In this document: in pieces, positions 1-7,094 of the stretch
Position numbering within the stretch: position 1 is the first letter of the stretch
Layout of the letters: every line of letters begins with the position of its first letter
Assembly: GCA_023433465.1 (NCBI GenBank)
Contig: JAEZCR010000096.1
Location: 1-9,786, forward strand
DNA: 9,786 bases
Source of the DNA: Pseudomonadota bacterium
GTDB lineage: Bacteria; Pseudomonadota; Gammaproteobacteria; Steroidobacterales; Steroidobacteraceae
Reading direction: 5' to 3'
Position numbers and translations under genes: made by a program
The notes under the pieces: model-generated
Seen by the model: only the letters and a program-made list of their open reading frames with translations
Database searches by the model: none
Told to the model about the DNA's origin: nothing

Positions 1-419
1 TGATGCTCGCGTACTCCGCGCGCAACCGTTCGGCGTCGATCCGCATTCCGTGGGTCTCGAACCCGAAGGCGCGCCGCATCGAAGTGCGCTTCCCGGACTC
101 CTCGGCGAATCCGTACTTCGCGTTCGCCGCGATGATGATGGCCGGGCTCGACGGCATCCAGAACAAGATCCACCCGGGCGAACCGGCCGACAAGGATCTG
201 TACGACCTGGAGCCGGAAGAGGAGAAGGCCATTCCGCAGGTCTGCCACTCGCTCGACATGGCGCTCGAGGCCCTGGACAAGGATCGCGAGTTCCTGACGC
301 GCGGTGGTGTGTTCACCAACGACGTCATCGACGCTTACATCGGACTGAAGATGCAGGAAGTCACGCGCTTCCGTATGAGCACTCACCCGGTGGAGCTCGA
401 GCTGTACTACAGCTGCTGA
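1..419 (+). CDS. glnA: Glutamine synthetase type I (GlnA), C-terminal part; 5' end outside window
   Basis: Cytosolic ATP-dependent ligase that makes glutamine from glutamate and ammonia. Only the last 138 or so residues are present; the reading frame is open to the left edge, so the ATG at position 3 is internal. Visible: the ATP/glutamate-binding segment NRSASIRIP, then RRIEVRFPD, which carries the conserved Glu and Arg of the active site. DLYDLEPEE contains the tyrosine (codon 201-203) that in E. coli GlnA is adenylylated by GlnE. The end HPVELELYYSC matches the usual GlnA terminus. The adenylylation tyrosine and close similarity to the enterobacterial sequence place it in the regulated GSI-beta group. 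It lies upstream of ntrB-ntrC, the classic glnA-ntrBC arrangement, so NtrC-dependent control is expected, but its promoter is outside the window. Identification is certain. Confidence 0.98.
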   Translation, partial: MLAYSARNRSASIRIPWVSNPKARRIEVRFPDSSANPYFAFAAMMMAGLDGIQNKIHPGEPADKDLYDLEPEEEKAIPQVCHSLDMALEALDKDREFLTRGGVFTNDVIDAYIGLKMQEVTRFRMSTHPVELELYYSC

Positions 420-514
420 GGCGGCATGAGGCGGCGGAATGCCAGCAGGGAGAAAAACGCGGGGATCGACCCGACGTTCACACCCGCCGGCATCCCGGCC
501 GCGCATTTGAGCTT

Positions 515-543
515 GGCGGCGGCCCTGGCCGGGGGCCGCCGCC
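515..543 (+). terminator. GC-rich hairpin after glnA, terminator-like
   Basis: An 11-bp perfect stem (GGCGGCGGCCC at 515-525 pairing with GGGCCGCCGCC at 533-543) closes a 7-base loop. It lies about 95 bases after the glnA stop and about 57 bases before the next gene. No run of T follows directly; the nearest is TTTT at 561-564. It could therefore be an attenuator, a 3'-end-stabilising structure or a weak intrinsic terminator. Its position suggests that it separates strong glnA transcription from the lower expression expected for ntrBC, as known in enterics. That role is inferred. Confidence 0.5.
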
Positions 544-562
544 TGATTCTGTGCGACGCGTT

Positions 563-592
563 TTGGCTGGGTTCAGGCGCAGGCGTTATGCT
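563..592 (+). promoter_or_regulatory. Candidate sigma-70-type promoter for the DUF4124-ntrB-ntrC unit
   Basis: TTGGCT at 563-568 (4 of 6 to TTGACA) and TATGCT at 587-592 (4 of 6 to TATAAT) are separated by 18 bases. Transcription would start around 599-601, on or next to the ATG at 601, so the mRNA would have almost no leader. A GG-N10-GC pattern (GG at 565-566, GC at 577-578) also exists, but its -12 part reads AGGC rather than TTGC, so a sigma-54 promoter is poorly supported. This is a weak match in GC-rich DNA. Confidence 0.3.
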
Positions 593-600
593 CCGGATCC

Positions 601-1152
601 ATGAGACGCCAGTCCTTCGTCGTTCTGGGGATGTTGTTCGCCGCGTCGACGACGCTGGCGACGACGTACGTGCGCGTCGAGAAGGACGGCACCAAGACCT
701 ATTCGGATCGCCCGCTGCCGGGCGGTCAACCCATCGATGTGCAACCGGCGCAGACCTATTCCGCGCCGCCGGTGAACACGGCGCCTTCCTCCGTTCCGCG
801 CGAGCAGCGACTGCTCTCGGAGGTCGACGACTTCCGCTACGCGAACTGCTCGACGAGGCCGGGGCAGGACGAAACCTTCACGAATCCCGAAGCGGTGAAT
901 CTCAGCGTGTCGCTGTCGCCGCCGCTGCGCCCCGGGGACACGATCGATCTGACCATCGACGGGCGTTCCGTGGGCGACGGCACGGGCAGTTACACACTGC
1001 GCGCGCCGATCGACCGGGGCACGCACACGGTTGCGGTGAACGTGAAAGATCGCTTCGGCCGTTCGCTGTGCACCGCGAGCTCGCAGTTCCACGTCTTCAG
1101 GCCGTCGGTGAACATGCCGGGCCGCGGACTGCCGGCGACGCCTCGCAACTAG
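601..1152 (+). CDS. Secreted DUF4124-domain protein
   Basis: A 183-residue protein of unknown function. Residues 1-20 (MRRQSFVVLGMLFAASTTLA) form a Sec-type signal peptide, so the mature protein should be periplasmic. Residues 22-47 match the DUF4124 pattern, with YVRVEKDGTKTYSDRPLP resembling the family's Y-x-W/V-x-D-x-x-G-x-x-x-Y-S-D-x-P core. After a Pro/Ser-rich linker (about 50-70), residues 98-168 look like a beta-sandwich: alternating hydrophobic strands, the turn IDGRSVGDGTGSY, and THTVAVNVKDRFG. Two cysteines (83 and 157) could form a disulfide. No Shine-Dalgarno is evident before the ATG. It sits between glnA and ntrB, 30 bases before ntrB and on the same strand, so it is probably co-transcribed with the regulators. 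From memory, DUF4124 genes recur next to ntrB in other gammaproteobacteria. Its biochemical role is unknown. Confidence 0.9.
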   Translation: MRRQSFVVLGMLFAASTTLATTYVRVEKDGTKTYSDRPLPGGQPIDVQPAQTYSAPPVNTAPSSVPREQRLLSEVDDFRYANCSTRPGQDETFTNPEAVNLSVSLSPPLRPGDTIDLTIDGRSVGDGTGSYTLRAPIDRGTHTVAVNVKDRFGRSLCTASSQFHVFRPSVNMPGRGLPATPRN

Positions 1153-1182
1153 TCGCGCCGTCATGCGCGGCCGGAGGCCGGC

Positions 1183-2270
1183 ATGGCGGTTGAACGCTTC
1201 CTTCCGTCCGCGATCGCGCACTTCGAGCCCGCCGACCTCATCGGCGCGCTCGCGACCGGTATCGTCGTGCTCGATTCGGACCTGTGCGTCGTGTACGCGA
1301 ACGTCGCTGCGCAGGACCAACTCGCCGTCAGCGTCAACCAGGCGCGCGGCAAACCCTTTCTCTCGCTGGTGCTGGAGGCGGACTCGCTGGATCCGCTCAT
1401 GCGCCGCGCGCTCGAAACCGGCGAAACGCTGTCCGAGCGCGAGATGTCGGTGATGACGGGCCCGCTGGGCCGCGAACACCGCGTCATCGACGTCACGATG
1501 ACGCCAATGGACAGCGAGTTCGAGCGCAAGTACCTGCTGCTCGAAATTTCCGACGCCACGCAGCGCCAGCGCATCTCGCGCGAGAACGAGCTCATGGCGC
1601 GCCTCGATTCGAGCCGCCAGATGGTCCGGCAGCTCGCGCACGAGATCAAGAATCCGCTCGGCGGACTGCGCGGCGCGGCCCAACTACTCGAGCGCGAGCT
1701 GCACGAGCACCTGCGCGAGTACACCGGCATCATCATCAGCGAAGCGGATCGCCTGACCGCGCTCGTCGATTCGATGATCGGCCCGTCGCGCGCGCCGCAG
1801 AAGTCGCTCATCAACATCCACGAGATCTGCGAACACGTGTTCCGCCTGCTGCGCAGCGAGGCGCGGTCGGGCGTGCTGGTCGAGCGCGACTACGATCCGT
1901 CGCTGCCGAACGCCGAAGTGGATGCGAACCAGATCATCCAGGCGCTTCTCAACGTCGCGCGCAACGCGCTGCTCGCCGTCGGTGAGCGCGGCCGCATCGT
2001 GATCCGGACGCGCGTTTCGGCCAACGTGAACATCGGCACCACGCGCCACAAGCTCGCGGCCAGCCTGCAGGTCGAGGACAACGGTCCCGGCGTGCCGCCC
2101 GAGCTCGCCGACACCATCTTTTTCCCCCTGGTCACCGGCCGCGCGAATGGCACTGGCCTGGGTCTCGCGGTCTCGCAGGACCTCGTGACTCGCCACGGTG
2201 GCCTCATCGAATTCGAAAGCAAGCCCGGGCGCACGGTCTTCACGATCCTGCTGCCCTTACCGGAGAACGC

Positions 2271-2274
<4 letters not shown>
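1183..2274 (+). CDS. glnL: Nitrogen regulation sensor kinase NtrB (NR(II))
   Basis: A 363-residue cytoplasmic histidine kinase with no membrane segment. It phosphorylates or dephosphorylates NtrC according to nitrogen status signalled by PII. Residues 10-122 form a PAS domain (LIGALATGIVVLDSD at its start). The H-box RQLAHEIKNPLGGLRGAAQLL spans 149-169, with phospho-accepting His153. The ATP-binding domain shows the N-box around Asn261 (QALLNVARNALLA), the G1 box VEDNGPGVPP (297-306), and FFPLVTGR with GTGLGLAVSQ (313-332). Length and motifs match the enterobacterial protein. The start is set by GGAGG at 1173-1177, 5 bases before the ATG. That site lies in the loop and 3' arm of a small hairpin (CGGCC 1168-1172 with GGCCG 1176-1180), which could modulate initiation. 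The end overlaps ntrC by 4 bases (ATGA), indicating translational coupling. Confidence 0.97.
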
Positions 2275-3724
<1,450 letters not shown>

Positions 3725-3725
<1 letters not shown>

Positions 3726-3837
3726 GTGGGGATAGTGGTGCCGGTGTAAAAAGTGGGGATTAGCGCCGAGGGCGCCAGATTGGGCGACATCGCCGCCGCT
3801 AATCCCCACTTTTTACACCGGCACCACTATCCCCACC
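3725..3837. repeat. 113-bp palindromic element: perfect 41-bp inverted repeats, 31-base loop (REPIN/MITE-like)
   Basis: The arm at 3725-3765 is exactly complementary to 3797-3837 over all 41 bases. The loop is 3766-3796. Each arm carries two copies of GTGGGGAT in the same orientation, 26 bases apart (3727 and 3753 in the left arm), so the element has four copies in mirror symmetry. The left arm begins on the last base of the ntrC stop codon, so a transcript from ntrC would fold into a very stable hairpin. There is no downstream T run, no clear target-site duplication and no internal gene. Size and symmetry resemble REP doublets (REPINs) mobilised by RAYT transposases, or a MITE. Assignment needs other copies in the genome. 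It may also act as the 3' end or terminator of the ntrBC transcript. Confidence 0.85.
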
Positions 3838-4078
3838 CCTAACAACGTGGCGCGGATCACATCCAGCGCTTGCCGCGGAGTGAGTCTGGTATCGCTATCT
3901 TCCGCGCATGGCAACGCTGTCTTTTCAGTAGTTCCCGTGAAAGGGGTTACATAACGGTACATCTGCGTGATTGCCGTCGCGATTCGGAAACACCTTAGTT
4001 TCCAGTGTCCCGCGTTTGTTCCACTCTCTCTCCCCAACAGGTTTCCGGATATTTGCCGGTCCGGAGAAGAGAGGAACC
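3838..4078. other. Non-coding, lower-GC interval between palindromic element and small membrane protein gene
   Basis: With the palindromic element before it, this makes a gap of 353 bases without a convincing gene. Base composition is visibly richer in A+T than the flanking genes. Small symmetrical pieces are present: GTTA-CA-TAAC at 3946-3955, TACAT repeated at 3949-3953 and 3958-3962, and a 6-bp stem GGAAAC (3986-3991) / GTTTCC (3998-4003) with a 6-base loop. A poor promoter match is TTGCCG (3971-3976) with CTTAGT 17 bases on (3994-3999), which would drive the small gene at 4079. A 74-codon minus-strand frame (3813-4037) spans the interval and ends inside the repeat arm; I consider it fortuitous. 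Confidence 0.5.
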
Positions 4079-4237
4079 ATGCAAGAAATTGTCGTTCAGA
4101 GCACGAAGTACCCGGAGATCGTCGTCCAGGGCTCGCGTCACGACTACACGTCGGACATCGTTCTGGTCGTCGTGGGGATCCTGGCCGCAGCCGCCATCAT
4201 CTGGCGTTACACGGTTTCGCGCCGGGGTCGGGAATAA
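4079..4237 (+). CDS. Small single-pass membrane protein (52 aa), unknown function
   Basis: I do not recognise this protein. The ATG at 4079 has a good ribosome-binding site: AGAGGA at 4070-4075, with GAGG (4071-4074) 4 bases before the start. This favours it over in-frame starts upstream, from 3971, which would add a composition unlike coding DNA. The 52-residue product has a polar N-terminus (1-25) with the repeat EIVVQ at 3-7 and again at 13-17. A hydrophobic helix follows (about 27-42, IVLVVVGILAAAAIIW), then a basic tail (RYTVSRRGRE). By the positive-inside rule the C-terminus would be cytoplasmic and the N-terminus periplasmic. There is no lipobox and no cysteine. It stands alone between the ntrC-side palindrome and convergent pyrD, so context gives no clue to its role. 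The membrane segment and start site make it a plausible real gene. Confidence 0.65.
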   Translation: MQEIVVQSTKYPEIVVQGSRHDYTSDIVLVVVGILAAAAIIWRYTVSRRGRE

Positions 4238-4261
4238 CAGCAGGGATGAAGTTGTCCGGAA

Positions 4262-4301
4262 CGCTGCGTACGGTTTGATCTACTTCAGGCCGTGCGCAGC
4301 G
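4262..4301. terminator. Hairpin at the convergent junction of the small gene and pyrD
   Basis: CGCTGCGTACGG (4262-4273) pairs with CCGTGCGCAGCG (4290-4301) in 11 of 12 positions, with a 16-base loop. The odd pair is a U-G wobble in the plus-strand RNA and an A-C mismatch in the minus-strand RNA. The 3' arm covers the last pyrD codons, and the loop holds the pyrD stop. The position between two convergent genes suggests a shared, bidirectional terminator, although there is no clear T run on either side. Confidence 0.5.
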
Positions 4302-5235
4302 AACCGACCAGCTCCCCGATCCCCTTCAGGTTGTTAGCCCGCAGATAGTCCGCCAGGCCCGCATTGATCTTGCGGCACAGAAGCGGATCGTAGAAAAGCC
4401 CGGTCCCCAGGCCCACGGTCGTGGCGCCCGCAATCAGGAACTCGAGCGCGTCGTCCACGGTGGTGATGCCACCCTGTCCGATGATCGGCACGCCGTGCTT
4501 CTTCGCCACGTCGTAGACCTGGTGCACCTTGAGCAGCGCGATCGGCTTGATCGCAGGCCCCGACAATCCACCCTGCACGTTGCCGATGACCGGACGCCGC
4601 GTCTTCACGTCGATGGCCATGCCCATGACGGTGTTGATGACCGCGAGCCCGTTCGTGCCGGCCTCGATGCAGCGCCGCGCGTTCTCGCGGATGTCCGTCT
4701 GGTTAGGCGACAGCTTGGTGATGATCGGTTTCGACGTCGCCTTGCGGCAGGCCTCGACCACCTTCGCCGACATGTCCGGGTAGTTGCCGAAAGCGACGCC
4801 GCCTTCCTTCACGTTCGGGCACGAGATGTTGATCTCGATCGCGTCGATCGGCGAATCGTCGAAGCGGCGCGTGACCTCCGCGTATTCCTCGATCGTCGAC
4901 CCCGAGACGTTCGCGAAGAAACGCGTCTCGCGAAAATCCAGCGTCGGCAGGATCTTCTTCACCACGTATTCGGCGCCTGGATTCTGCAGGCCGATCGCGT
5001 TGAGCATGCCCGACGGCGTTTCGTACACGCGGTGCGGCTTGTTGCCGAGCCGCTCCTGGCCCGTGGTTCCCTTTAATACGATCGCTCCCACGTCGCGATT
5101 CGAAAATCCCTCGACGCGCGTGTATTCCTCACCGAATCCGACGCATCCGGACAACAGCACGATCGGGGAATTCAGGTCCATCCCGCAAAACGAGGTGAGG
5201 AGCGGGTTATCGACGTTCTCTGGAGCGGCAGCCAT
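4285..5235 (-). CDS. pyrD: Dihydroorotate dehydrogenase, class 1 (1B-like) catalytic subunit
   Basis: FMN enzyme oxidising dihydroorotate to orotate in pyrimidine synthesis. The 316-residue product shows LSGCVGFGEEY (28-38), VLKGTT with Lys55, the orotate-binding GMLNAIGLQNPG (76-87), NISCPNVKEGG (136-146) with Cys139 as catalytic base, TKLSPN with Lys174, INTVMG (200-205), GGLSGPAIKP (222-231) and GQGGI (253-257). Cysteine rather than serine, and the NVKxGG form, indicate a cytosolic class 1B-type enzyme. The usual gammaproteobacterial PyrD is the membrane, quinone-linked class 2. Class 1B partners with an iron-sulfur/FAD subunit, PyrK, which is not in this window. The ATG at 5235 gives an N-terminus of normal length; in-frame ATGs at 5244 and 5286 would run into the divergent gene. 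No Shine-Dalgarno is visible; TACAAT (5248 to 5243, minus strand) lies 7 bases upstream. Confidence 0.93.
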   Translation of the reverse strand: MAAAPENVDNPLLTSFCGMDLNSPIVLLSGCVGFGEEYTRVEGFSNRDVGAIVLKGTTGQERLGNKPHRVYETPSGMLNAIGLQNPGAEYVVKKILPTLDFRETRFFANVSGSTIEEYAEVTRRFDDSPIDAIEINISCPNVKEGGVAFGNYPDMSAKVVEACRKATSKPIITKLSPNQTDIRENARRCIEAGTNGLAVINTVMGMAIDVKTRRPVIGNVQGGLSGPAIKPIALLKVHQVYDVAKKHGVPIIGQGGITTVDDALEFLIAGATTVGLGTGLFYDPLLCRKINAGLADYLRANNLKGIGELVGSLRTA

Positions 5236-5259
5236 GGCGCGCATTGTACGATGCGCGCC
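5236..5259. promoter_or_regulatory. 24-bp near-perfect palindrome filling the pyrD / TonB-like divergent gap
   Basis: GGCGCGCAT (5236-5244) and ATGCGCGCC (5251-5259) are exact inverted repeats around the centre TGTACG. Eleven of 12 base pairs match across the full 24 bp. The palindrome occupies all but 2 of the 26 bases between the two divergent start codons. Its centre contains a -10-like hexamer for each direction: TACAAT on the minus strand (5248 to 5243, 5 of 6 to TATAAT) and TACGAT on the plus strand (5247-5252, 4 of 6). I see no good -35 for either. It could be an operator controlling both genes or an overlapping divergent promoter core. Confidence 0.5.
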
Positions 5260-5261
5260 CC

Positions 5262-6614
5262 ATGCACACCCTTCGCAACCTCGCATTGCTCCTGGCCGCC
5301 GGCACCGTCGCGGCCCAGGCTCCCGCCACCCCCACCGACGCGCCCACGCCCCGCTTTTCCGACTCCGACATCGTCCCTGAAAATCCGGGATACGAGGACG
5401 CCTTCTCGCTCGTCGAAGTAAAACTCGGCGGCAAACCCGTCACGGGGGAAGAGCAGCTGACGCGCTGGCTCGATGAACTCAAGGCCGGCCGCGCACGCGC
5501 CGGTTCGCTGGCGGGCAGCCAGATCGCCTATGTCGCCGTCACGCGCTCCGACTGCGTCGCGGCGCGCGATGCGCTGCTGAAGGCCGATGAGCTGGGTCAC
5601 GAGCGCGCCGCGCGGGCGCTCGCCGACCTCGCGACCAACATCACCTGCGGAGAAATCGATTACGCCGAGGTGGAACGCTGGCTCCGGAAGGCCGTGACGC
5701 TCGACTATCTGCCGGCCGCGCAGCGGCTCATCGTGCTTCACGCGCCGGATGGCCGGCGCCCCGATCCGCTCCAGCGATACGTGTATGCGCGCGCGGCGGC
5801 GAAATACTGGGACGCGATTTCTCCATCACAACCGAAACCCACTGGCGAAACGGGGTTCGACGCCGAAGCACTGCAGGCGATCGAGAACGACGTTCCGGCC
5901 GCCGACCGCAAACGCGCCGAGGACGAAGCGGCGAAGATCGCGAGCGCGATGCTCAAGCGCCGCGAACGGTTCAAGCCGGTGCAATCGCAGGAGTTCACCC
6001 GCGGCGGGCGCGACGCGAAGTCCGGTAAGGGATACGGCTTCGTCGCCTACACCAACGACTATCACCACGAATGCGCGTGGAACCTCGCCGGCAATTGCCG
6101 CGGCGCGCAGCGCCTCGCCTTCGTCGACGTCAACAACAACGAGCAGGACTTCATGTCCTGCAAGGCCGAGCTGCGCGCGAAGGATTTCGTCACCGGCGAG
6201 CCGGCCGTCCTCACGCGCGAAGTGCTGATCGGCCCGCAGGTCACCCGTCGCCTCGTGTTAGGCGACGTGTACGTCGTTCCGGACAAGTCGGCGATGTCGG
6301 TCAACTGCAAGGCGGTGCCCAAGCTCGCCGAGAACGCGGCCGCCGGCAAATGCCGCGCGCGCCTGAAGAACCAGATCGACGCGCAGCAGTTCTACCCGAC
6401 CGACGCGCGGCAACGCGGCATCGAAGGCTCGGTAGTCGTTCGTTACTGGGTGCCGCCGGGCAGCGAGGAAGTGGTGGACGCGGAGATCGCGAAGTCGAGC
6501 GGCCATCCATCGCTCGATGCCGCCGCGCTCAATACGATCAGCAGCGGCCGGTTCGCCAACGAGTGCGACTACGGCCTGTCCAGCATCCGCATCTCGTTCA
6601 AACTACAGGAATGA
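5262..6614 (+). CDS. Secreted protein with C-terminal TonB-like domain
   Basis: A 450-residue protein starting at ATG 5262; an upstream in-frame TTG at 5244 lies inside the palindrome and would spoil the signal peptide. Residues 1-20 (MHTLRNLALLLAAGTVAAQA) are a signal peptide. The middle (about 85-185) is helical and alanine-rich, with segments such as RAARALADLATN and VERWLRKAVTLDYLPAAQRL that resemble Sel1/TPR-type repeats without a clean consensus. Residues 208-236 are charged and probably helical. The last 75 residues match the TonB C-terminal fold: FYPTDARQRGIEGSVVVRYW, then VDAEIAKSSGHPSLDAAALN and SGRF. Eight cysteines (98, 129, 271, 279, 300, 349, 364, 435) suggest disulfides in an exported protein. 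Unlike true TonB, there is no retained N-terminal membrane anchor and no Pro-rich stalk, so energising outer-membrane receptors is unlikely. The function is unknown. Confidence 0.85.
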   Translation: MHTLRNLALLLAAGTVAAQAPATPTDAPTPRFSDSDIVPENPGYEDAFSLVEVKLGGKPVTGEEQLTRWLDELKAGRARAGSLAGSQIAYVAVTRSDCVAARDALLKADELGHERAARALADLATNITCGEIDYAEVERWLRKAVTLDYLPAAQRLIVLHAPDGRRPDPLQRYVYARAAAKYWDAISPSQPKPTGETGFDAEALQAIENDVPAADRKRAEDEAAKIASAMLKRRERFKPVQSQEFTRGGRDAKSGKGYGFVAYTNDYHHECAWNLAGNCRGAQRLAFVDVNNNEQDFMSCKAELRAKDFVTGEPAVLTREVLIGPQVTRRLVLGDVYVVPDKSAMSVNCKAVPKLAENAAAGKCRARLKNQIDAQQFYPTDARQRGIEGSVVVRYWVPPGSEEVVDAEIAKSSGHPSLDAAALNTISSGRFANECDYGLSSIRISFKLQE

Positions 6615-6626
6615 ACCCGGGCGTCG

Positions 6627-7094
6627 ATGTTCCACCTCGTGATATTCGAGCCGGAGATCCCGCCCAACACCGGCAACCTGATCCGCCTCGCGGCCAACAC
6701 CGGCTGTGAGTTGCACCTGATCGAGCCGCTCGGCTTCCGGCTCGACCGCAAGTCCGTGCGCCGCGCGGGACTCGACTACGACGAGCTCGCGACGGTGCAC
6801 GTCCACAAGAACTACGCCGCGGCGCGCGCAGCGCTGAACGGGCGCTGGTTCGCGATCGAGACCGGCGGCGCGCGGCGCCACGTCGATGCGCGTTTCGAGC
6901 GGGGCGACGTGCTGCTGTTCGGTTCCGAGCGCCGCGGGTTGCCCCCACAGATCCTCGGCGACATCACGCCCGAGAACGTGTTGTCGCTGCCGATGCTCGC
7001 CGGCAACCGCAGCCTCAATCTCTCGAACGCCGCGGCGATCGCCGTCTACGAGGCGTGGCGCCAGAACGACTTCGCCGGATCGTCCGGCGGCTAA
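6627..7094 (+). CDS. trmL: tRNA (cytidine(34)-2'-O)-methyltransferase TrmL
   Basis: SPOUT-family, SAM-dependent enzyme that 2'-O-methylates the wobble base of tRNA-Leu isoacceptors in E. coli. The 155-residue length matches the family (E. coli 157). Visible: EIPPNTGNLIRLAANTG (10-26), GFRLDRKSVRRAGLDY (36-51), and the knot motifs FGSERRGLP (98-106) and NRSLNLSNAAAIAVYEAW (127-144), which form the cofactor-binding trefoil knot. It starts 12 bases after the stop of the TonB-like gene, with no strong ribosome-binding site, and is probably co-transcribed with it. Its stop codon abuts the stop of convergent gpsA with no bases between. In E. coli trmL lies downstream of gpsA-cysE on the same strand; here the orientation is reversed and cysE is absent. 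Confidence 0.96.
   Translation: MFHLVIFEPEIPPNTGNLIRLAANTGCELHLIEPLGFRLDRKSVRRAGLDYDELATVHVHKNYAAARAALNGRWFAIETGGARRHVDARFERGDVLLFGSERRGLPPQILGDITPENVLSLPMLAGNRSLNLSNAAAIAVYEAWRQNDFAGSSGG
7073..7089. terminator. Small hairpin at the trmL / gpsA convergent stops
   Basis: CGCCGGA (7073-7079) and TCCGGCG (7083-7089) form a 7-bp stem with a TCG triloop inside the last trmL codons, three bases before its stop. As trmL and gpsA meet stop-to-stop, any terminator must overlap coding sequence, and this is the only compact hairpin seen there. No T run follows on either strand, so the assignment is weak. Confidence 0.3.

Noticed and set aside
413..448. Imperfect nested hairpin and 10-base direct repeat (TGAGGCGGC at 417 and 427) around the glnA stop
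   Set aside because: The stem has a 5-base bulge and weak closing; the GC-rich hairpin at 515-543 is a much better terminator candidate.
565..578. GG-N10-GC spacing suggestive of a sigma-54 promoter before the DUF4124 gene
   Set aside because: Only the TGGC of the -24 box fits; the -12 box is AGGC instead of TTGC, so chance is likely in GC-rich DNA.
586..1683. Long minus-strand frame (365 codons) opposite the DUF4124 gene and ntrB
   Set aside because: Typical antisense shadow in GC-rich DNA: Arg/Ala/His-rich with no domain, while the plus strand carries two well-recognised genes.
3736..3741. TGGTGC, half of an NtrC binding site, within the repeat arm next to ntrC
   Set aside because: The matching half-site is not at the proper short spacing; its partner is in the opposite arm about 80 bases away, and no sigma-54 promoter is nearby.
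3813..4037. 74-codon minus-strand frame ending inside the palindromic element (C-terminus LLGVGIVVPV)
   Set aside because: Its last codons are simply the repeat arm read through, composition is unlike the neighbouring genes, and no ribosome-binding site or recognisable domain is seen. It could be a decayed fragment, but I cannot support a gene.
5236..5286. Longer pyrD start at 5286 (17 extra residues)
   Set aside because: It would overlap the signal-peptide codons of the divergent gene and cross the palindrome, and the added residues do not resemble the family's N-terminus.
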